From assembly GCA_037951105.1 (NCBI GenBank), contig JBAMJV010009066.1, positions 62,001 to 126,000 of the forward strand: a DNA stretch of 64,000 bases, in the 5' to 3' direction. The notes under the pieces were generated by a model. The model was not told where the DNA came from, ran no database searches, and saw only the letters and a list, made by a program, of their open reading frames with translations. Each line of letters opens with the position of its first letter. The stretch's first letter is position 1. The stretch is from Echinarachnius parma. Lineage: Eukaryota > Echinodermata > Echinoidea > Clypeasteroida > Echinarachniidae. Positions 1-11,604 of this stretch are shown here, one piece after another. A program made the translations under genes and the position numbers.

Positions 1-381
1 AAAAATGATGCTTAAATATGTTTTTCATAGTGCCTTATATTCATTTTGCTGGGTCATTAAGTTGTCGCATGCAATGCGAGCCTTTGATACACTTTAACAT
101 ACGTAATGTAACTCTTGAGGAAAGACTCTATAATTATGGTCTTGACATACAAAGGCCGACAAATATCTTCAATTGATTCCAATAGCAGTTTCATCACGGC
201 AAACGCCTTCAACTTTGTGCCATCATTACAAACTGTCAAAAGTGCTTGGATTCTGTGTCAATCAGAATCCTAAAGTAAGGTCAATTTGGAAGTCTATCCA
301 GATAACTTGCTTTTTATGAAGATCTTACCATCTGATTCCATCGTTAACCCCGCCGATATAATCTAGTTTTACTCTATCAAT

Positions 382-494
382 CATGGGCGTAGATACTTAC
401 GTAACACCTATTCATCAGGGAGGGATGAATAAATAGATCACCCCCCCCCCCCCCCCCATGTTGAATGGGTATCAATGACAGATCTACGCCCATG
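382..494. mobile_element. G-tract MITE (CATGGGCGTAGA family)
   Basis: About 113 bp with ends CATGGGCGTAGAT and ATCTACGCCCATG, inner arms CCTATTCATC/GAATGGGTATCA and a homopolymer of about 19 C in the loop. Further members lie at 25043, 33104, 48039 and 48930. Confidence 0.7.
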
Positions 495-604
495 CTATCA
501 ATTATTAAATAGTTGGTATTTCACAATTCTTAGCGGGAAGACCGAATGTGTGCAATGAATGTCATTCGCCATTTCCAGGGCAAATATTAAATCAGCACAA
601 GTGT

Positions 605-810
605 GTTATTGTAAATTCGGTTACAGTCCGTTATTCCGAAGGTGCGTTATTCCGAAGGTTCAGTTATTCCGAAGGTTCGTTATTCCGAAGGTTCGTTATT
701 CCGAAGGTTCGTTATTCCGAAGGTTCATTATTCCGAGGGTTCGTTATTCCGAAGGTTCATTAGTCCGAAAATAAAATAGGGTTCGTTAATCCGAAAATTA
801 AATCGGGTTT
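605..810 (+). repeat. GTTATTCCGAAGGTTC tandem array
   Basis: About ten units of 14-17 bp (GGTTCGTTATTCCGAA), ending in longer variants with AAAATAAAATAGGGTTC. The array is the left outer arm of a larger inverted structure ending at 1720. Short ORFs across it are not coding. Confidence 0.85.
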
Positions 811-820
811 GTTATAATAT

Positions 821-1190
821 AGGTTTTCCCATTCATTTTCGTAATTTTGTCATTCAATTTCGTCCCGAGAAGCCGAGAATGTGCCAATGCCAACTTCAAT
901 TTCGTCTATTGTCGACCAATTTCACAAAAAGTCCATTCAATTTAGTCGTTCGTCACGCATTTTCGTCGATTACAATTCAAATTCGTCGGTCATAGTTGCT
1001 GTGACACATCTGTGACTGACGAATTTGAATTGTACTGGACGAAAATGTGTGACAAATGACTAAATTAAATGGACTTTTTGTGAAATTGGTCGACAATAGA
1101 CGAAATTGAAGTTGGCATTGGCATATTCTGGGCTTCTCGGGACGAAATTGAATGACAAAAGTGTTAAAATGAATGGGAAAACCTACACTA
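821..1190. mobile_element. Foldback element (AGGTTTTCCCATTCATTTTC)
   Basis: Arms of about 180 bp are nearly complementary, from AGGTTTTCCCATTC at the left to GAATGGGAAAACCT at the right, with many TTCGTC/GACGAA motifs. Related pieces occur at 3700-3993 and 55635-55892. No ORF of note. Confidence 0.78.
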
Positions 1191-1329
1191 TAATTTGTGT
1201 TTTGTTTATTTAATTTACAGCCTGCATTAAGCATACCCCTCCCCCTGTCCCTCCCTTGGCCAGACCAATCAAACATTTAAGTTTATTTTATCTCTTTATA
1301 TGAAATTATAGCATTATAACAAACCCAAA

Positions 1330-1720
1330 TTCATTTTCGGATTAACGAACCCGATTTAATTTTAGGAATAGCGAACCTTCGGAATAACGAACCCTCCGAA
1401 TAACGGACCTTCGGTATAACGAACCTTCGGAATAACGAACCCGATTTTATTTTCGGACTAACGAACCTTCGGAATAACGAACCTGATTACATTTTAGGAT
1501 TAGCGAACCTTCGGAATAACGAACCCTCGGAATAACGAACCTTCGGAATAACGAACCTTCGGAATAATGCAACAAATGTTCGGATTAACGAACCCTATTT
1601 CATTTTAGGATTAACGAACCCTCGGGTATACGAAATTTGCGTGTTCGGAATAACGAACCTTCGGAATTCGGAATAAAGAACCTTCGGAATAACAAACCTT
1701 CGGAATAACGAAGCGCACCC
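1330..1720 (-). repeat. Inverted GTTATTCCGAAGGTTC tandem array
   Basis: The same unit in reverse (GGAATAACGAACCTTC), about 20 units with variants. It mirrors the array at 605-810 across the foldback element at 821-1190. Confidence 0.85.
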
Positions 1721-2085
1721 GTAAATTCGCATGTACAATCAGACATAAATCGAGATCTGCTAAAGGGAAATAGGTCAAACAAAGTGCATCTGAAAGTTCA
1801 CATTTTAAGGGAAACATAAGCTGATGTCAATTATGGAATGTATTCATGAGCCAATTGTTATGCTGTCATAAAGTTACTACTCGTATCAAAAGAACTGACA
1901 TTTTTTCCTTCCAGTAACTGAAACTGAAGCAACATTCAACAGGCCGATTATATTTTACTTATGTTTTTTTTTGTTCATGAACATTAATGTCAATGGCTAT
2001 TTTGTTCGGTCAGCTACATTATTGCCGTATGTTTGTAAACAGTTGAAGGAATACTCACTATTTGTCTTTTCTTTAAATCAAATTT

Positions 2086-2530
2086 ACAACATGTCCCAAA
2101 ATTAATTACAACGGGACTTTCTGCAACGATAACTTTAAAGATAGTGGATCAATCAGAATGATTGTCAAGGTATGAAACTATAACTTATTACCTACATCTT
2201 GCAGAAAACCCTATTCGATTTGCTTCAGTGGTCATGGGGAATGAGGATCTTTTGTCAATCATGTCAGATGTCCCTTCCCTCCAGGTTTTGTAATGTAAGG
2301 AGACGTGTTGTCCATTGTGTTCACGCGTTATGAACGAAAATGGACACATGACATGATTGACAAAAGATCCTCATTCTCCATGACCACTGAAGCTAATCGA
2401 ATAGGGTTTTCTGCAAGATATAGGTAATAAGTTATAGTTTCATACCCTGAAATATCATTCTGATTGATCTACTATTTTAAAGTTATCGTTGCAGAAAGTC
2501 CCGTTGTAATTAATTTTGGGACATGTTGTA
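2086..2530. repeat. 445-bp palindrome
   Basis: Arms of about 200 bp. ACATGTCCCAAAATTAATTA at 2090 matches its complement ending at 2525, and ATTGACAAAAGATCCTCATT near 2355 pairs with the stretch near 2240. The loop is near 2300. It looks like another foldback transposon. Confidence 0.78.
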
Positions 2531-2614
2531 CATCTCAATAGCAAAGTTGGAATGAACCACTATAGTTACAATAATAATAAATAATATACTCGATTTATAT
2601 AGCGCCTAATATTT

Positions 2615-2876
2615 TCTGTTTTATATCGTCTTCATTAATAACATTAATAACATTAATCATGTAGGGGGTAACATACACATGTATACACTCGAAAACAAAC
2701 TCACACGCACAAAAACACACGCACACACTCATAAACACACATACATTTGCACATATGCACACCAACACGCACACAAGCACGTTTACAAAAAAATGCATTG
2801 AATTCTTTTTCAAGACATACAAAGAAATAATATTAAATAATATTAAATAATATGTACACACACACACGCACACACG

Positions 2877-2920
<44 letters not shown>

Positions 2921-3690
2921 TACATATAAATCTAACCACCTATACCATCTACATAGTCATGACACAGACAGGCATATAAGGCTATACCATGTGACAAATT
3001 TAAATGACAAAATCACGAAATTGGTTGAACAAAGACGAATTTGATCTTAACATTTACCACTCGCTCCGCGGCAAAGACGAATTTCAATGCCAATTGACGA
3101 TTTTGAATGCGAAGTGTTTGAAATTGATAGACAAATGACGAATCGTCCCGAGAAACCAGCAGACCGTAAATCCCAACTTCAATTTCGTAAATTATCAATC
3201 TAATTCGTCATTTTGTCAATCAATTTCAAACACTTCGCATTCAAAATCCGTCAATTGGCATTGGAATTCGTTTCCGCCGCTGAGCGAGTGGTGAATGTTA
3301 AGATCAAATTAGTCTTTATTCAACCAATTTCGTGATTTTGTCATTCAAATTCGTCGCATGGTATAGCCTTATATGCCTGTCTGTGTCATGACAATGTAGA
3401 TGGTATAGGTGGTTAGATGGGTATGTATGTGTGTGTGCGTGTGTGTGTACATAATATTTAACACTGTTTTATATTATTTCTATGTATGTCTTAAAAAAGA
3501 ATTTAATGCAATTTGTTGTAAACGTGCTTGTGTGCGTGTTGGTGTTCATGTGTGCAAATGTATGTGTGTTTGTGAGTGTGTGCGTGTGTTTTGTGCGTGT
3601 GAGTTTGTTTTCGAGTGTATACATGTGTATGTTACCCCTAAATGATTAATGTTACAATTTACAATTACATCAAGACAATATAAAACAGAA
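2615..3690. repeat. 1.07-kb long palindrome with GT/CA tracts in the arms
   Basis: The left arm (CTGTTTTATATCGTCTTCAT, then CA-rich DNA) is mirrored on the right (GT-rich DNA, ending CAAGACAATATAAAACAG). The inner arms contain AAACACTTCGCATTCAAAAT and TATAGCCTTATATGCCTGTC in both orientations. Each arm is about 500 bp and the centre is near 3153. Short ORFs in the CA/GT tracts (2595-2939, 3409-3645) are simple-sequence artefacts. Confidence 0.8.
2860..2925 (+). repeat. CA microsatellite
   Basis: Long CA tract with CG interruptions inside the left arm of the 1.07-kb palindrome; the right arm has a shorter GT tract at 3423-3448. Confidence 0.85.
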
Positions 3691-3699
3691 CATTACAGT

Positions 3700-3993
3700 G
3701 TAAATACATAGGACGAATTTGAATAGAGTTTTAATGAAATTGATTGCCAATTGACGAAATTGCTTTCGCTTTTATGTGTTCAGCAACTGTGACCGACGAA
3801 TTTAATTTGCAATTGACGAAAATGTGTGACTAATGACTAAATTGTGTGGTCTTTGTGTTAAATTGATCGACGAAAGACGAAATTGAAGTTGGGATTTCCG
3901 CTCTGGTAGTTAGTTCCTCGGGACGAATTTGAATGACAAATTAATGAAATTGAATGACAAAAGTGTTAAAATGAATGGGAAAACCTATAAAAT
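3700..3993. mobile_element. Partial copy of the GACGAA foldback element
   Basis: Shares GACGAAATTGAAGTTGGGAT-like sequence and the right end AATGACAAAAGTGTTAAAAT followed by GAATGGGAAAACCTA with the element at 821-1190. Confidence 0.6.
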
Positions 3994-4048
3994 TCATACA
4001 ATGCTAAAGTCAATTGTCGTCCGGAGAAGTCACGAACTTGCAATTGCT

Positions 4049-4089
4049 AAAATTACTAAATTGATTGTAACAATCAATTTAGTAATTTT
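4049..4089. repeat. Perfect hairpin, 19-bp stem and 3-base loop
   Basis: AAAATTACTAAATTGATTG pairs perfectly with CAATCAATTTAGTAATTTT around TAA. No gene next to it. Confidence 0.7.
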
Positions 4090-4679
4090 GTATTCTAAGT
4101 GATCAATGGTGATACACACTTAAAATTCAGTCTTTCCTTTTTGGTCCATTTGCAACGGAATTCGTCCCGCATTTCCCCATTAGAGCACATACAGTTCATT
4201 TCACAATCAATGACTTCATCAAAATCGACCTAACACAAAACAATTCATTTCGACTGATTTTAATGCATATAAACGGTGTTGTCAAAAGTACGATTGATTG
4301 ATTGTACTGATTGATTGTTTCATACAATACATTTGTGTTGGGAGAGTGATGACGACCATACTGTTACACTAACGAAATACATTTCAAATTGTATTCAAAA
4401 TGATATGATAACTGTAAAATACAATGAAATTGTGGGAATTTCCAAGACAGGAAATAAATTTCGACTTTTGGATCTTACATTCAAAAAGGGTGTTAAAGGG
4501 ATATATCCTCTTTTGCAAGCCAAAATTCAAAAGTTGCGAGGTTATTGTGAACGAAACAATCGCGTTTCTGTCTCCGTTTTTATACACATGCCTATATGAG
4601 ATATTGGAAACTTTGCATATTACATAGAAAGCTTTAAACTTACAAGGTTGGAAAGAGATTGAAAAAGAGCAAAGAAAAA

Positions 4680-4740
4680 TGGGATTCCAACGGGATTCGG
4701 ATTGCTAGACCGGAGCTCTTACCGACTGAGCTATAGAAAA
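4680..4740 (-). repeat. tRNA-derived SINE-like fragment
   Basis: On the minus strand TAGCTCAGTCGGTAAGAG matches the pol III box A consensus, and GTTGGAATCCC about 35 bases later is close to box B, then TTTTT. No paired acceptor stem is visible, so it is not a functional tRNA gene. Confidence 0.45.
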
Positions 4741-5529
4741 CCCTAATGATGGCGCTCGTCCCTGAAACCCCTTAATTCTGCATTGCTCGAGTTGCTCAAG
4801 GTTGGAAAGAGGTGAACTACAATAACAAATTGGGGACATAATCTATAAGAAAACTCCAAGCAAAACAAATATCTCAGTCCGAGGCTAAGATGATAATGTG
4901 GATACAAATGGAAGAAAATCTAAATTCTTACAAAATAATTCATCAAACTAGTTACCTTGTTGGATGAACAGAGTCCCAATCAAGAGCAGCGCAGTGAACA
5001 CGAGACTAAGTCTTGCCATTTTGTCGGTTACGACTCTCGATCTCTCCCTCTCGATGTCAAATGGAATAATGATCTCTCGAAGCAGAGTGACTTTATTTTA
5101 TCATATAGGCCCATCAATAGCTTATTGCGTGCTTTCGAACGGTGTTGGTACGCCAGAATAAGTAACAGTTATGACAATTCATTGTTTAAAGCTGTTAACA
5201 GTTCGTCAAACTATGACGTGTAATATCCAGCTGCAGATTCAAAAAATTATACAGTCACCTTTATATCTTTTTTCAAAGGAATTCAATTTCATTCGATTCC
5301 CAAACTAATCAAATAATTAGTGTTCCTTGGTAGGAAATCAAACCTGTTACCCGTTTGTGTCATTGACGTACTTAATGCACACCATTTGGCATAACACCCT
5401 TTGAAAATTATGTTTGTTTCAGTATATTGTCTAAATTAAAATAACGATCGACACTTTTACAGCGTCAGAATTTTTTCCATTCTCACAGACATGATGGTGA
5501 CATGTACTGGCACTGCAGTCAATATGTCA

Positions 5530-5712
5530 TGGCGCCATGTAACCGTCAAATAGCTCTATATTCAGATTTGTTTTGATTAACATGTGTTTCAAATGGTGGC
5601 ACGTATGTCAATGCAATGGTAGCATGTGTTTAAAAATGGTGGCTGGCGCCAATTAGATGCCGTCAGATAGCTCTATATTCAGATCTGTTCTGATTTACGT
5701 GTGTTCCAAGTT
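5530..5712 (+). repeat. Short tandem duplication, about 115-bp unit
   Basis: GGCGCCA, then CCGTCAAATAGCTCTATATT and CAGATTTGTTTTGATT, repeats once at 5645-5700 as GGCGCCAATTAGATGCCGTC and AGATAGCTCTATATTCAGAT. Confidence 0.55.
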
Positions 5713-5714
5713 TC

Positions 5715-5945
5715 ATACTTAAAAGGGGTAGTTCAGTTTTGGTTTGGAGGCATTTTAAGAAATATTTGTTTAGTGAGGTACTGCAAAACTGAGTGTAAAC
5801 TTTGGAAAAGCACACAATTTTAATGACATAATCAACTTTGTTTCATCAAAATCGGTCCGGAGACGGCTAAAATATAAATAATATAACCATTTGTTAATTA
5901 TTGTGGGCCCCACAATAATTAGATAAATTTGAACCAGCGTTTTAA
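5715..5945 (+). repeat. Dispersed repeat related to 57045-57240
   Basis: Shared order: AGTTCAGTTTTGGT, AAACTGAGTGT, TCATCAAAATCGGTCCGGA, ATAACCATTTGTTAATTATT and GTGGGCCCCACAA. The partner at 57045 has the same blocks at the same spacing. A weaker relative is at 18745-18880. Confidence 0.6.
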
Positions 5946-6574
5946 AGAAAAAAAACTTTTCAAAGCTTTACAAAATAGGCTTTTGAATAGTTGTTGATGA
6001 TCTCTTTATTTGATTATTATTTAAACAAAACATCTCAAGTACAATTTGTTGTATTAATAATGGTTGAAACCAATGCATTTTATAGAGCGCCCTCGTGTGT
6101 TTTAACGGCTCTTTTTTTTTTAATGATAACAGGCTTTTAACTTAGTTGTTTGTAATGTTTTACAACTTACGAGAATGGTGGAGTTATATTAGTTCGTAAT
6201 TTTATGGTGCAGGTTAACAATTCTTCAGCTACACCACTGAACTACATGTATATCATTTTCAAAGGAATGCAATGTCAATCGTTACTGTCTAAAATCATTG
6301 TTATCCGGTGTTCCCGAGTAACAAATAAATCGTTTACACATGTATGCATGCTCGTGTCATTGACGTATTATACACACACCATGTGGTAAACGGGGTATAA
6401 CACCCCCAGACGTCAGGTGCATTTAGCCTTTCGCATTCTATATACTTATTTCATAAAGGGGAGGGGTCTTCTGTCTGAATGCCGTCCCCCCCCCCCCCCC
6501 CCCTCTTTTGTTTTTTTAGCTGACAAACAAGCAAAAAGGGTATCCTCGCCATTTAGCTGTCCAAAACTAAAACA

Positions 6575-6775
6575 ATTTGCCTGAAGATGACAAGATTTTT
6601 GTCCGAATATGACATCAATTTGCACACATATTGCCCAAATATGATATGAATTTGCCCGAAGATGATAAGATTTTTGCCTGAATATGTCATCATTTTGCTC
6701 AAATGACATGAAATTGCCCGATTATGACATTTGCTAGCCCGAATGTGACATAAGTCTGCCCGGAAATGGTTTTAC
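6575..6775 (+). repeat. Degenerate minisatellite, TTTGCCCGAATATGACAT
   Basis: About eight imperfect units of 20-30 bp (TTTGCCCGAAGATGA, TTTGCCTGAATATGTCATCA). The minus-strand ORF across it is repeat-encoded and not a gene. Confidence 0.7.
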
Positions 6776-6964
6776 CTACCAGTCCCCCGCCTCCTATTAA
6801 TTTGATCTTACATATCTTTGCCAATTATTGCCCAAATTTTAGAACAAAGCATCAAAATGAAAGCTTGCGATGAGGCCATTCTAAATGTTTAAAATCTACA
6901 TTGTGATTTTTACCGACAAGTGCAGGGTTTTGTCATACACAATAAGAAAAAATGGTTGATAAAT

Positions 6965-8160
6965 GGTGCAAAGTAACGAAAAAGGGTGCAGACTCGGCAT
7001 AGGATTAAAGTTGCACCATTTTATGCACCTTTTAGGGTGCATTTTGCTAAGGGGCAAAGTCGCACCTTTCTTAGTCTTGTTCCTAAACCATGGTCCTACT
7101 GCATGCATGGTTTTATGTACTCCTCTGTTAATATAAGATTCGTACACTCTATGTCAATCATCAAATATATCACGCACTATTATGAATGTATACCCTTATG
7201 GTTTTGAATGAATATGTGCCAATTTTATTTTAATATAATCTTGAAAAGAATTAGATGGGTCTGTACAATCATATTAATGACAACTACGGCCACAGCAAGG
7301 CTATCAACCAATTACAGGGTCCGAGAGAAACAATTCACTCACGGAGAGAAAACACATGTATTTTGTGTTTAAATGCAAAATTGTTGATTTACATCACTGC
7401 TCTATTGGTTCTTGCGTGAAATAATAGCTCATCATGCATGCAGGGATTTGAAAAACAGAGAAATTGGCAGTAACGTAATATGAAAATAGTTCTTCTTCAC
7501 ACGTAGATTCACTACAGCCCCTTTGATTGGTCATTTGCTTGATAAGCTACCAAGCGAGAATCAAACAAGGTGCAAAGTAACGGCGAAAGCTGCAGACTTG
7601 GTAAAGGAGTAACATTGCACCATTTTGTGCACCTATTTAGGTGATTTTTTGCTAAAGTACAAAGACCCACTATTCTTGGTCTTGTTCCTATACAACGGTC
7701 CTACTGCACACGTGGTTTTCTGAGATATATACCATTGATAAACTCTATGCCAACATCAAAAGTATTGTGCACCATAATGAGTGTATAAGTTTATGGTTTT
7801 ATAATGAACATGTGTCAACTGTCTTTTTGAAATTATTGAAATTGGTCTGAAAATAAATGACAACTACGGCCACGGCAAGGCAGTCAGCCAATTACAAGGT
7901 CAGAGAGAAATAGTTAACTCACAGAGAGACAAAATATGCATTTAGTGTTTTAATGCAAAATGTTTAATATCTATCACTACTCTATGATTCTTTTGTAAAA
8001 TGATAGCTTATTATGCATGAAGGAAATAAAGTATTATGAGAATATTTATAATTTAAAAATAGTTTCGTTACAGCCCCTCTGATTGGTAATTTGTTTTGCC
8101 AAGATATCGCACGTTATTCACACAAAGAAAAACATTAATCGGAGGGTGCAGACTTGACAA
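6965..8160 (+). repeat. 600-bp tandem duplication
   Basis: Unit 1 starts near 6965 (GGTGCAAAGTAACG) and unit 2 near 7570 with the same start; blocks such as GACAACTACGGCCAC (7277, 7859) and TTGCACCATTTT (7011, 7614) recur about 590-605 bp apart. A third unit starts at about 8143 (GGGTGCAGACTTG) and breaks off. No coding frame is kept between units. Confidence 0.75.
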
Positions 8161-8864
8161 TGATGCAGAGTATACAGTATAACCGGAGTAATAATAAAAT
8201 AATGCGACATCATTAATTCGATGATCTAAAGACCAGTTTATGCGTAGGCTATTAACAATGGTTGCTCATGGCAATTTTAAAAGCTTTTCAGGTTTTTTCC
8301 GACACAGCAACAGCTGATTTGTGTACGACTAGTATACGTATTGAATCGCATTTATATCAATTGAATAGTATGACTCCAGGTCAAAACAGCGTATTCTTTT
8401 GTTGTTGACATTGAATACAAATAAAACCACACGATTTGCATTAATTTGTAACAGGTTCATAAATATTCATGTGCTAGTTTGTGCTTTTGCAAAACGAACA
8501 TTTAATCTGTTCATAATCTCGTTATTTTGTGAAATAATTATCAGAATGCATTTGTAATTTAATTTAGTAACAATTAATTATCAGTGGACTCTTGTGAACC
8601 ATTTTGGGTGTAATGAATTAAGGCGATACTGTTTTAACGTCTGTGTTTAATTACTAACCACTATAAAACATACATCGTGTTGTAACCTGCTTATAAGCTA
8701 AACGTGAACAAGGACCGATGGTTAGGAATGATAGGTATAGGCTTAGGGCAAAGTATGTATAGGTTATATCATAGGTTATTAGGACTATGAGAATAGGACT
8801 ATACACACATGCACTCGCAGGAAAGGGGTGTTCAACTTTTAACCATTTTTGGTGCATCTTTACA

Positions 8865-9060
8865 CTTAACTCAAAGGTGCAATGTTGCACCACACTGGTG
8901 CAACTGTGCACCTTTAACTTATATTTACACTTACACTTACACTTAAGTTTACACTTACACGTATCTTTTTTTTTAGGTGCAACTCTGCACCTTTTCCTAA
9001 ATATACAATATTGCACCCTCAAGGTGCAAACGGTGCAGGATTAAATCTGAACCTTTACCA
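8865..9060 (+). repeat. GGTGCAA-rich repeat with TTACAC minisatellite
   Basis: Alternating GGTGCAA/TTGCACC motifs surround a TTACACTTACACTTACAC tract (8925-8965). The ORFs on both strands here reflect the repeat. Confidence 0.6.
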
Positions 9061-9147
9061 AAAGGTGAACTTTTGCACTTATATAGGAGCCCCCAGTGTG
9101 ACAACGGTTTGCACCTATATAGGTGTAAGATTGACCCATTTTTTCTT

Positions 9148-9215
9148 AGCGTGTAGAGCAACGGTCTACAGTCGCATCCGGAGGTCTCGGGTTCGAATCC
9201 CGGGGGAATCCGACT
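9148..9215 (+). repeat. tRNA-like SINE head
   Basis: GGTTCGAATCC at 9189-9199 is a perfect pol III box B, and TAGCGTGTAGAGCAACGG about 45 bases before it resembles box A. Stems do not close well, so this is a tRNA-derived repeat and not a tRNA gene. Confidence 0.45.
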
Positions 9216-9311
9216 TTAAAAATGAGGTTTCCCAAGGATTCGAATCTTAATTCTTAGTTAATTAGTAATCATATTAATATATTTCTGGTCAGTTCCCTTA
9301 GCAATTGAATA

Positions 9312-9341
9312 ATACCCTAACCCTAACTCTAACCTTAACCC
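9312..9341 (+). repeat. Short interstitial telomere-like tract
   Basis: Four to five degenerate CCCTAA units (CCCTAACCCTAACTCTAACC). Confidence 0.5.
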
Positions 9342-9539
9342 AAAATGGTTTGTCTAAAAGAGTATACCAAAGGTTTGTCAACGGTTACTGGTAGTATTTA
9401 TTTTTATTTGTTGATACATAATATAAATTCAACAAATTGTTGTTGTTTTTTTCAAGATGGGGGTCAGGTTGGCCTCAAAGATAGAGTGAGCAGTTGTCAT
9501 GTCTGTGTCTAACTATCCATATACATGATGAACGGGTCA

Positions 9540-9750
9540 AAAGTAGCGCACTTGCCATAGGGGTTCGCTCGCTATTCATAAGGGTCAACATGTCATAAGG
9601 ACCGCTATATTCATAATTTGAAAAAGGGTTCATTTTCACAAGGGTCATTATTCATAAGGGTTGCTATTCATGATCTTAACAAAAACCTCTCTATTCAGGT
9701 TTCCATGAAGGGGTCGCTATTCATAATGAGGGATTACTATTCATATATGG
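9540..9750 (+). repeat. GGGTCGCTATTCATAA degenerate array
   Basis: Repeated GGGTTCGCTATTCATAA-like units with irregular spacing, similar in style to the array at 605. The ORF at 9618-9857 lies partly on it. Confidence 0.55.
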
Positions 9751-9769
9751 ATAGTAAGCAAATAATTAC

Positions 9770-9920
9770 CGTTGGTGAAGGTGATGGGACAAACTATCAC
9801 TTCCGAGGCGATCTGGATGTAGCTATATCTTTCCAAAGCGAAGCTGAGGAAAGATAGCGTATACATTCAGATCGCCGAGGAAGTGATAGTTTGCCATCGC
9901 CTGAAACCAAAAGGTGATTA
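9770..9920. mobile_element. Foldback element
   Basis: AAGCAAATAATTACC, then GGTGATGGGACAAACTATCA at the left pairs with TGATAGTTTGCCATCGCCTG and GGTGATTATTTGCTT at the right; inner arms GGCGATCTGGATGTA and TACATTCAGATCGCC. Confidence 0.6.
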
Positions 9921-10253
9921 TTTGCTTTATATTCCATATCAATTATTTTGATCACGAACGACTTATAACTAACACAAAGGCTAAAAAGTTTGGAATATTG
10001 AGCAATTGATCGAGTCTTTTATTTTAATTTCGTCAATCCTGCACATGAACAAGATTTATGATTAAAAGTCAAAGACGCTTATACTCTCTTAATTTCTAGG
10101 ACTTAAATTTTAAGTCTTTCTTACGACTTAAAATATTTTAAGTCCTAAAGACTTATTTCATTGGGCCTCCTGTACCCTTCGATTGAAATTTGGCTTCGCA
10201 ATCTAAATCTAATGGGGACTTAAAACTTTAAGCCAATCAGACTACCCACAAAT

Positions 10254-10399
10254 GATGTCATGCATGCAATTCGCAAGAGCTAAGTTGAAACCCGTTTTGA
10301 CTGCCATTTTGGATTTCACGAAGCGACGTCGACGCGGCTTGATGGAGGAATTTCTCGAACAAATCGATGACGATGGGAGTGTGACAAAGCTACTCAAAG
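10254..10399 (+). CDS. Putative first exon, unknown protein
   Basis: From an ATG at 10254 the frame reads about 48 codons, with a basic patch (DFTKRRRRG) and then LMEEFLEQIDDDGSVTKLL, and runs into a GGTAAGC donor at 10399. Base composition and codon use are unlike the surrounding AT-rich DNA. I do not recognise the protein. Being inside the 26-bp inverted repeats, it may belong to a transposon. A continuation at about 11180-11346 (IAKFGVWWVALGCHRS) or 11605 is possible but unproven. Confidence 0.3.
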
Positions 10400-10595
10400 G
10401 TAAGCATAATGTCATGTGAATGCAATAGCATGTGATAGATTAATCTGGGAGTCAACAGCCGACGATAAATATGTAAATTTCATCTAAGTAGGCCTAACTG
10501 CGAACAACTAGCGCCCCGGGATTACATGACAGACTGCAGTCTGCATGCAATGCACCGGTACGTACGCGTACCCTGGCCTGTGCTAGCCGCCGCTA

Positions 10596-10637
10596 GCTGC
10601 AGGCCGGACTGCGGCGCGCCGCAGTCCGGCCTGCAGC
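10596..10637. repeat. 42-bp perfect GC palindrome
   Basis: Perfectly self-complementary around GGCGCGCC; the left arm contains CTGCAGGCCGGACTGCGGCG. Very GC-rich against its surroundings. Confidence 0.75.
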
Positions 10638-11604
10638 GCTAACTGTTCATGTTTGTAAAATTGTAGACTTGCAATAACTACTCATCGAATGGCTAATATT
10701 TAACAATTTTTATCAAAAGATAAAAAGCACTGAAATTATTATATAATTATACTCACATTGTCTAGAATATTCAGCAGATTTGGATGATGCATGTGCACAC
10801 TTTGTCAGACTTAACTTAAGTTAAGACTTACCGTAAAGTCGAGATGACTTTCCTTCAAATTGTTCAATTTCTCACGAAATGTAGCTGATATTACAGCAAC
10901 ATGTGTGCCTGATAGTAGTTTGTGCAAATTCCAGGTTTTGAAATTACAAGGACTTGTTTTAGAATTAGGGGGAACTTTTGTGTTGTGTTTAGATTCACTG
11001 ATAATAGTACTCTTATTTTGTTACAATAAAGCAGAAATGTGTAAATTAAAAAAAATGGTCTTGATTTGGTTACATAACTCCCATTAGTTTTTATGCGCCC
11101 GAAGATATTACATGCATGGCCAAGTCTCCTAACATGGATGAACGATAAGAGATCGATGTAAATGTTGGTCATGGTGTCCAGCATTGCTAAATTCGGCGTG
11201 TGGTGGGTGGCTCTTGGTTGTCATCGATCTGTTGGCGATGAGTTCGAGGAGGAGCTGGTGGCCTCACTTTCATGGAGCAGGAGCGCGAGCGGAGAAGATT
11301 GTGCATTCATCGTCCATCTCGCCGACCGTTGGCCATCGCCATCATAATATGGCTCCCTATTAAAGGGTCCGTTTTCTTTGTTGGATAAGAATAGGTAGTA
11401 GGTGGTGCAACTCATGATACTAACAATAATCAACAGATATTTTTCTTCTTTTTTTGTTTGCATTCCCTTGTAAATAATCATTAGATTATGAGCAAATATT
11501 TAGAATCGTAAACGTCTTCTATTGTACTTATTGAACCTGTCAGGCCTTCTCCATATATGTATCGTGACAAGATTACTTTTCGTTCTCACATTTTTATTCA
11601 TAGG

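Noticed and set aside
605..810. Regular short repeat that could be mistaken for a CRISPR array
   Set aside because: Units are contiguous 14-17 bp repeats without unique spacers, in a eukaryotic genome.
2595..2939. 114-codon Cys/Val-rich ORF
   Set aside because: Read through the CA tract in the palindrome arm.
9148..9215. Possible tRNA gene
   Set aside because: A good box B but no closing acceptor or anticodon stems; tRNA-derived SINE is more likely. The same holds for 4680-4740.
9312..9341. Telomere end
   Set aside because: Only four or five degenerate units in mid-sequence; an interstitial tract at most.
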